This document shows, piece after piece, positions 58,736-64,000 of a stretch of DNA of 64,000 nucleotides; positions within the stretch are counted from its first letter, which is position 1, and every line of letters starts with the position of its first letter. Made by a program: the position numbers and the translations under genes. Below the pieces are notes generated by a model. It was not told the origin of the DNA. It saw nothing but the letters and a program-made list of their open reading frames with translations, and ran no database searches. This DNA is from Ornithinimicrobium faecis (GTDB lineage: Bacteria; Actinomycetota; Actinomycetes; Actinomycetales; Dermatophilaceae): NCBI RefSeq assembly GCF_023923225.1, contig NZ_CP099489.1, positions 3,472,001 to 3,536,000 of the forward strand, written 5' to 3'.

Positions 58736-59374
58736 CACCGGACTTCTTCCGCACCGGATGTGTCCTGCTTTGGCTCCACCACCTGGATCTGCCGCGACCT
58801 CCCCGGCTGAGGCCACGTGCAGCATCCGCGCCGTCCTCCTCGAGCGCAACGTGCGCGACCGCGACATCGACCACCCCCTGCAACCGAATCGCTCCGACAT
58901 CGACGTGCTGGACCTCAACCTGTAGGTGCACCCTGGGACATGCCCGTGACCTCACCTTCCTGACCATGGACTGCTCGACACAGCCACCATCGCCGAGGTC
59001 ACGGGCACTTCACGTCAAGCGAAGCCCCCGGCGTGCCCGGCCAAGTTAGAAGAGCCCCTTCAGTGCGTCGGCGACCAGCCGGGGCAGCCCCCCACGGAGA
59101 ACCCACGGCGCCCTTGCTCAGCCGTTGGGCCCTGACCACCGGCACGGCGTGGGTGGCGATCAGGGTTCGCCAGCAATGCGTTAAGGCCACGCACCCACTC
59201 AGTAGACCGCGCGAATGCTCCCCATCTAACGAGACAAGATGCCTCGACATCTGTGAAGGCCAGGCATTCAGCCGTGCCGACGGCGTATCTAGATGCCCGC
59301 CCATGAGGGCATACTCTCCTGCCGGGCCGAATCCTGACGTTCAGGACGCCACTTACCGGGTCAACCTCAATGCT
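58736..59374. other. Degenerate gene-free stretch before the HerA-type gene
   Basis: About 640 bases without a supportable gene; several frames of 60-180 codons lack ribosome-binding sites or recognisable domains. It contains the 13-bp inverted repeat at 58941-59007. Mobile-element debris is a reasonable guess. Confidence 0.45.
58941..59007. repeat. 13-bp inverted repeat
   Basis: TGCCCGTGACCTC (58941-58953) and GAGGTCACGGGCA (58995-59007) are perfectly complementary, separated by 41 bases. The spacing is long for a terminator loop. It could be the ends of a small deleted element or a binding site. Confidence 0.5.
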
Positions 59375-62300
59375 TCAACCCTCCGACATGTAGGTCCTGC
59401 GAGCTTGTGGGTGGTCGGGTGTCGCCACGTATGCGACGCCTACGCCGAGCTTCTCGATCTCCACGCTGAGGTCGGCACCACTTCTCCCGCGCAAATACCC
59501 GGCCACGCCCCGAGAGGCGGGGTAGTTCGTGCGGAAGACTATTTTGGTGCCAGCGTTCGCTAGGACATCCTTGTGGAAGTCGTCGGCGTTCTGGCTCGCC
59601 ACGACGACGCTCATCCCGTACTTTCGCCCTTCCTTCATGAGCTTGGGCAGGGTCACGTCCCGCGCCATGCGGTGTGCCTCATCCAGGACTACGGCCAGTT
59701 TCATCGTCCGGTCCTGCGGCCACTTAAACATCTCCCGGTAGATCTTGCGAAGTATGAAGGAGGCCGCGAATAGCTGAACCTCCTCGAGGCCAAGATGGCT
59801 GAGGTCGACGACCACACCGCTGCGATAGGTCTTGAGGAGGTCGAAAGCCTCGTCTGCGTCATCCCGGAAGAGACCGAAGTCCGTCATAGGTCGCAACCTC
59901 TGGCGAGCGTTCTTTCCCCGAGCGTCCGCCTCGGCCGCCTCGACCGCAGGCCCAAACTCGCTGATCACCGGAAGACTGCCTCCCAGTGTGGTTCCGTCCC
60001 AGCCGTGAGAGGCGTACATGGATTGGAGCGCGTCGTACACGTGATTCCGTTGGATCTCCCCCAGGTTGGTGACGTAAGCAACGATCTCTGAGACTTCCCA
60101 TGCGGTCGTGTTGATTGGCCGCCCCATCCTCACCTCTGCCTCGAACGGACTGAAGGGAAGCCCTTCCGCAGCATTGAGGACTGTCGCGCCCGCCGGAGGG
60201 TCCTCAGCCATGTCGCCATGGAAGTCGAAGACGAGTGATGGCAGTCCCTGTGCAGCAAACCTCCGGATGATGTGACGCGTGGTGACCGACTTCCCCTGCC
60301 CCGGTATACCGAGGATGAAGGCGTGCGGGCTTCCCTGAGTGCTGACTCGCCACAGGACGTCTGAGGAGTGCGCATCAACGCCCAACACCGTCTCTACCTC
60401 AAGGGGATAGTCCGACTCCGACTCGTTCGCCTCACCATCTCCATTGTTGGTGCTATCCGGTGACGTCTCGCTTTTGCTGGCAGCCTCCAAGATCTGACTC
60501 TTCGTCCCAGGGCCGCCCGCCGACACGGGTACCACCGCATCCTCGGTAACCTCGGCGTTCTTCTCCGCGGCGGGGCCAGACTCATCACCCAGTTTCTGGC
60601 TAGATCTCCCCTCGTCTTGGCGCTCGGGCTGAGCAGGCCCTGACGCGGGGCGGGGAGGTTGTTGAGGCTGCTGGGTGGTCGTGGAAGCCCTCAGTTCGCC
60701 ACCTGCCGATTGGGGCAGCACGGTGGTGAAACCAAGCTGGCCTAAATCCGCCGCAGTCAGTACGGTGAGCGGGACCTCGCCGTACTTCTTCTTGAAGCCC
60801 TCGTCGCCATCCAGACTGATGACATACCCCCGCAACGAGATCTCCGGTGAGATCTGGCCCTCTGTCACTCGGTCGATGTGGCGGTGAATGTCAGCCGCCT
60901 TCTCCTCGGGGATCAGACCGTTTCTAACGGAGCGATCTGCGTAGTAGTGAAGCACGCTCGCCAAGCGGGCAAGCTGCAGCTTGGTATCGATGCGAGGCGG
61001 GTCGTTAGCGAAGAACCGTGCCTCCAACGCCCGCTTGGTGTCCTGGACCTGGTTCACGATGTGGTCAGCCAGCATCTGCGGGAGTCGGGCCTCCTTTCGC
61101 GACTTGACCTCAACACACTCGATCTTGAACGAACGCTGGTTGACCCGCACGAGGAGCAGGTCACAGCGTCGCGCGGGACCCGCATCTCGTGCTGCAGCAC
61201 CGAAAATCTCTGGGTGCGCGTCCACGGGAACGACGATCAGCCCATCTAGCTCACCACGCGCTCGCAGATGGGTCACGACTGCTGCCAGGGAGACTGCCTC
61301 TCTCGCCCTGTTGTTGCTCTCGAGCAAGCGCAACGCAAGTCTTCCGGAGACGACAGCCAAGGTGGACAAGACGGCACCCACGCTGTGTTGAACGGTCGCC
61401 AGACCAAGCTCGCGCATGGCACCTTCTAGGAGAACTTCTACCTCGCGCCGGTTTCCCGTCGTGACGGTCAGCCGCTCCCCGATTCCCTCCACAAAGTCCG
61501 GGGCATAGTCGAGGATGTAGGCCTCGCCGAAGGAGCCCTCTCCCCCGGACTCGAAGAGGTCGACGCCGACGAAACGGTCGACGCCGATCACCCAGTCAGC
61601 TCGAGAGTGAGCAGCAGAGATGCGGGCCTGCCCCTCGCCATCCAGGATCACGCGAACCGAGGGGACGGCCCCGTCTGGCCCTGAATAGTACCGTGCCACA
61701 GCGCGCTGATGTGCCCGGTGCACAGCAGGAAGCCCGCCATCCCCACCTCCCACAGCCGCCGCACTCTCCCAGACGAGATCGCCGGCGTCGTTGAAGGAGC
61801 GCGTCACGAGAGGAACCAACAGGTCCTCGAATGCAGGCTGGCGTTCAGGGGCCGAGGCAAAGCCGACGGTCGGAGTCCCAATGTCCTGCATCAGGGCTAG
61901 GTGAGCATCCTGAGGGTCCGACTTCAGCTCGTTCACAGAGCGGAGGGCTAGCGACACGGGGGGAACCAGGTGGGTCGTCCTGCGAGCCAGATCCTTGCGG
62001 CGGAGTGCACGTTGCAGGTCGGCCAACGCCGACACCGGTCTCGTGAAAGACGGATTGTCCGAGTAGGCCAACAGCTCAAGCCTACGAGGATCATCCTCGT
62101 CCTCCAGGTCGGCCCGGACGGGCTGGCGAAGCGCTCCGGCGAGGAGCTCCCCGGAGCCCGGATTGACTGCGAGAATCCGCAGTGTCCCGCCCGGGTTGTG
62201 TGCGCCCTCGTACGCCCGGATCCGTTCGGCGACCATCTGCGAGGACGCTCGCATCGTCGATCCTGCCCGTTGGAGGCCGAGGACCGAGGCCACCGACTCG

Positions 62301-64000
62301 GCCGCCGCCTCACTCTCGACGTTCCCAGGAACGAGATAGAGTCCAGCACCGAACGTCAGCTCTTCGGCGTAGACAGCTACCTGCCCCTCACAAGGGACGG
62401 TGAACGGCAGATTAGCCGGCACAACCTGGCTGATCAGCACTGGATCGGCCATCCGTGCCCGCGCTCCCCGGGGGGCGATGTCCGTCAGCTGTCGGGCCCA
62501 GTCCCGCAGGACACGGTCGTGGTTCGCTGCCCAAGCGGCCCGCAGCGGATGCGTGGGCAGCACAATCACTGCACTCACCACGGTGTTACTGCGCAACACG
62601 TCCAGTTGGAGGGTGTCCATCTGCAGCAAGCTCTCCAGATGCTGGCCTGACTGCTGCTCTAGCGCACGCTTGTATGACGCTGCGTACACCGCGGCCAGAT
62701 CTTGCAGATCGCCGTCCCAGGCCGTCGCCTCCATCGTGTCGCGATGCGTCGTCGCTGCGAGTGCCGCGAGGAATTCTGAGCGAGCTTTGCCGAGAGCAGG
62801 GGGGAGGGTCAACTCGACCTCCTGAATACTCAACGGGTCCAAGGGAGTCCCGTGCGACGTCCGCGCCCAGAAGTGCAGGGCGCGCTCTGGGTGAGCGGTC
62901 GCAACTCGTTGGCAGCTAATCAAAGGGGCACAGATGCGCACCTGGACGGCTCGTCTGTTCCCCAGCCTTAGGGAGAAGACCTGCCCCTCCAGGTCCCATG
63001 ACGGAAGATCCTCGGACAAGTCATCGAGCCCATCGTGGGCCGCCCTGAGGACAGCCTCGGGAATGCTCGCAGCCGCCGTTCGTCTCGGCTTGGATTCCGA
63101 TTCCGGCCCGCCAACGACTTGAAACTCCTGACTATCCGCTTCAGCAGGCTCTCCGGCGGTTAGATTGATCGACTCACCGTGCTCCCCCAACGCCTTGACA
63201 CTCACCACGAAGCGTGTGCCCTCGGTTAGGGAGTCCTCTTCCAGCTCGACCTTGATGGTCCCTTGCCTCCGACTTCCCGGGAGAACCGTCGAGGCGAGCG
63301 GAATCGTGTCCTCGGTCCGCAGGTCGTCCGGCGGCACAACCAACAGTTCCCACCTCGCGACCCCCGCAACCTTCGGGGGGCCCGTCTTCCACTTGACTGT
63401 GACCAGTCCAGGACGGTCCTCTGGGACCTCCAGGACGAGTTGTCCATCGGCTCCCTGCTTGAGCTTGCTCCACTTCTCCAGGGCGCCACCCGTGCGGGTA
63501 AAGGAGACGACTTCCAGCTCCACGAGGTCGTCAGCCACATCCTCCGCCAGCGCCCACCGGTCGAAGGCGAGGCCCGGCAGGCTCTCAGCGATCGTCCGCG
63601 TCCACAGCCGTGGGTTCGCCAACTGAGCACCCCGCTGCTCACAGAACTGACGGAGCGGCGCTCGCCATGGCCCCTCCTGCAGGCCGGCGACAGTGAACCT
63701 CTCGTCCATGGCTGCCGCCGGTCGTGCAGGCCGGCTGATCGCATTCACGGCCAGGCGGTTCCGCTCCACCCTCGAGCCCGGGTCAGGCCCGTGGTCCGGC
63801 ACCAGTCCGACCATCCAGAGGTTCTCCCCAAATGACCTGACCGTCGAGTCAAGGCACAGCTGCGCCAAGAAGAGGCTCCACGCTTCCCTGCCTTGAGTCC
63901 GCAGCCACCGCCTATTCCGTGAGACGAGATCACGGACACCTTCGTCCTCAATGCGGTTCATCAGCAGACGCTCGACCTGTGTGAAGGTGTCGAGGACTGG
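59375..64000 (-). CDS. Giant HerA-type ATPase with PD-(D/E)XK-like motif (5' end outside the window)
   Basis: At least 1541 codons. The C-terminal third is a HerA/FtsK-like ATPase: FILGIPGQGKSVTTRHI (Walker A, ~residue 310 from the C terminus), VFDFHGDMAE, VVLDEAHRMARD (Walker B), and VVASQNADDF. Some 280 residues earlier CDLLLVRV and CVEVKSRKEA give an Asp...Glu-X-Lys nuclease-like pattern. The layout recalls DptH of phosphorothioation-dependent restriction. An ATG at 63961 exists, but the frame stays open and protein-like to the window edge (VLDTFTQVERLLMNRIED), so the gene is cut. A linker of ~80 residues rich in Pro, Gln and Ser precedes the ATPase. Probably DNA-translocating defence effector. 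Confidence 0.83.
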   Translation of the reverse strand, partial: PVLDTFTQVERLLMNRIEDEGVRDLVSRNRRWLRTQGREAWSLFLAQLCLDSTVRSFGENLWMVGLVPDHGPDPGSRVERNRLAVNAISRPARPAAAMDERFTVAGLQEGPWRAPLRQFCEQRGAQLANPRLWTRTIAESLPGLAFDRWALAEDVADDLVELEVVSFTRTGGALEKWSKLKQGADGQLVLEVPEDRPGLVTVKWKTGPPKVAGVARWELLVVPPDDLRTEDTIPLASTVLPGSRRQGTIKVELEEDSLTEGTRFVVSVKALGEHGESINLTAGEPAEADSQEFQVVGGPESESKPRRTAAASIPEAVLRAAHDGLDDLSEDLPSWDLEGQVFSLRLGNRRAVQVRICAPLISCQRVATAHPERALHFWARTSHGTPLDPLSIQEVELTLPPALGKARSEFLAALAATTHRDTMEATAWDGDLQDLAAVYAASYKRALEQQSGQHLESLLQMDTLQLDVLRSNTVVSAVIVLPTHPLRAAWAANHDRVLRDWARQLTDIAPRGARARMADPVLISQVVPANLPFTVPCEGQVAVYAEELTFGAGLYLVPGNVESEAAAESVASVLGLQRAGSTMRASSQMVAERIRAYEGAHNPGGTLRILAVNPGSGELLAGALRQPVRADLEDEDDPRRLELLAYSDNPSFTRPVSALADLQRALRRKDLARRTTHLVPPVSLALRSVNELKSDPQDAHLALMQDIGTPTVGFASAPERQPAFEDLLVPLVTRSFNDAGDLVWESAAAVGGGDGGLPAVHRAHQRAVARYYSGPDGAVPSVRVILDGEGQARISAAHSRADWVIGVDRFVGVDLFESGGEGSFGEAYILDYAPDFVEGIGERLTVTTGNRREVEVLLEGAMRELGLATVQHSVGAVLSTLAVVSGRLALRLLESNNRAREAVSLAAVVTHLRARGELDGLIVVPVDAHPEIFGAAARDAGPARRCDLLLVRVNQRSFKIECVEVKSRKEARLPQMLADHIVNQVQDTKRALEARFFANDPPRIDTKLQLARLASVLHYYADRSVRNGLIPEEKAADIHRHIDRVTEGQISPEISLRGYVISLDGDEGFKKKYGEVPLTVLTAADLGQLGFTTVLPQSAGGELRASTTTQQPQQPPRPASGPAQPERQDEGRSSQKLGDESGPAAEKNAEVTEDAVVPVSAGGPGTKSQILEAASKSETSPDSTNNGDGEANESESDYPLEVETVLGVDAHSSDVLWRVSTQGSPHAFILGIPGQGKSVTTRHIIRRFAAQGLPSLVFDFHGDMAEDPPAGATVLNAAEGLPFSPFEAEVRMGRPINTTAWEVSEIVAYVTNLGEIQRNHVYDALQSMYASHGWDGTTLGGSLPVISEFGPAVEAAEADARGKNARQRLRPMTDFGLFRDDADEAFDLLKTYRSGVVVDLSHLGLEEVQLFAASFILRKIYREMFKWPQDRTMKLAVVLDEAHRMARDVTLPKLMKEGRKYGMSVVVASQNADDFHKDVLANAGTKIVFRTNYPASRGVAGYLRGRSGADLSVEIEKLGVGVAYVATPDHPQARRTYMSEG

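Noticed and set aside
58549..59049. 166-codon plus-strand frame after the PH-like gene
   Set aside because: It begins inside the PH-like gene in another frame, lacks a ribosome-binding site and reads as compositionally random.

Overview
The window is high-GC DNA with many GTG/TTG starts, tightly overlapping genes, TAT and lipoprotein signals and actinobacterial-type regulators. It suggests an Actinomycetota chromosome, possibly Micrococcales; that rank is inference only. No rRNA, tRNA or CRISPR array was seen.

1-2.2 kb: a PucR-type regulator cut by the window edge and, convergent to it, a TAT-exported M14 zinc carboxypeptidase with a recognisable promoter.

2.2-14.3 kb (minus strand): a long operon built around a full set of AI-2 (lsr) homologues, in the order lsrA-lsrC-lsrD-lsrB-lsrR-lsrK-cupin-lsrF-class II aldolase-SMP-30 lactonase-aldo/keto reductase. 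The LsrB homologue keeps all six residues known to contact R-THMF (AI-2) in Salmonella LsrB. No lsrG is present; a cupin sits between lsrK and lsrF. A cluster of TGAGC/GCTCA operator-like palindromes precedes lsrA.

14.4-24.5 kb: a divergent acid-sugar catabolic locus. A RuBisCO-like protein, a DUF1537 kinase and a DeoR regulator run leftward. A zinc dehydrogenase, a TRAP transporter (QMP), a second DUF1537 kinase (OtnK-like), an OtnC-like decarboxylase and an OtnI/Hyi-like isomerase run rightward, with a promoter and an operator-like inverted repeat in the shared intergenic region.

24.5-31 kb: a DEDD exonuclease-BRCT protein, a GAF-LuxR regulator and a small acyl-CoA module (haloacetate dehalogenase-like hydrolase, crotonase, AMP-dependent ligase). 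Fragments of the ligase gene lie at 26.0 kb and 38.1 kb, and a remnant of the otnI 3' end at 26.5 kb. Two ISL3-type transposase remnants (31.1 and 32.0-32.4 kb) flank two orphan small genes and mark the edge of an accessory region.

32.5-64 kb: a large, probably antiviral, island. It holds a HelD-like SF1 helicase with a SNF2 ATPase, a DUF91/NucS-like nuclease, and a tight four-gene operon: SNF2 helicase, 1541-aa adenine-type DNA methylase, 2114-aa helicase with DUF1998 and a nuclease-like tail, and an SF1 helicase with an N-terminal RelE-like domain. This resembles class 1 DISARM and Druantia without matching either. Two small rightward genes follow, then a giant HerA-type ATPase with a PD-(D/E)XK-like motif whose 5' end runs off the right edge.
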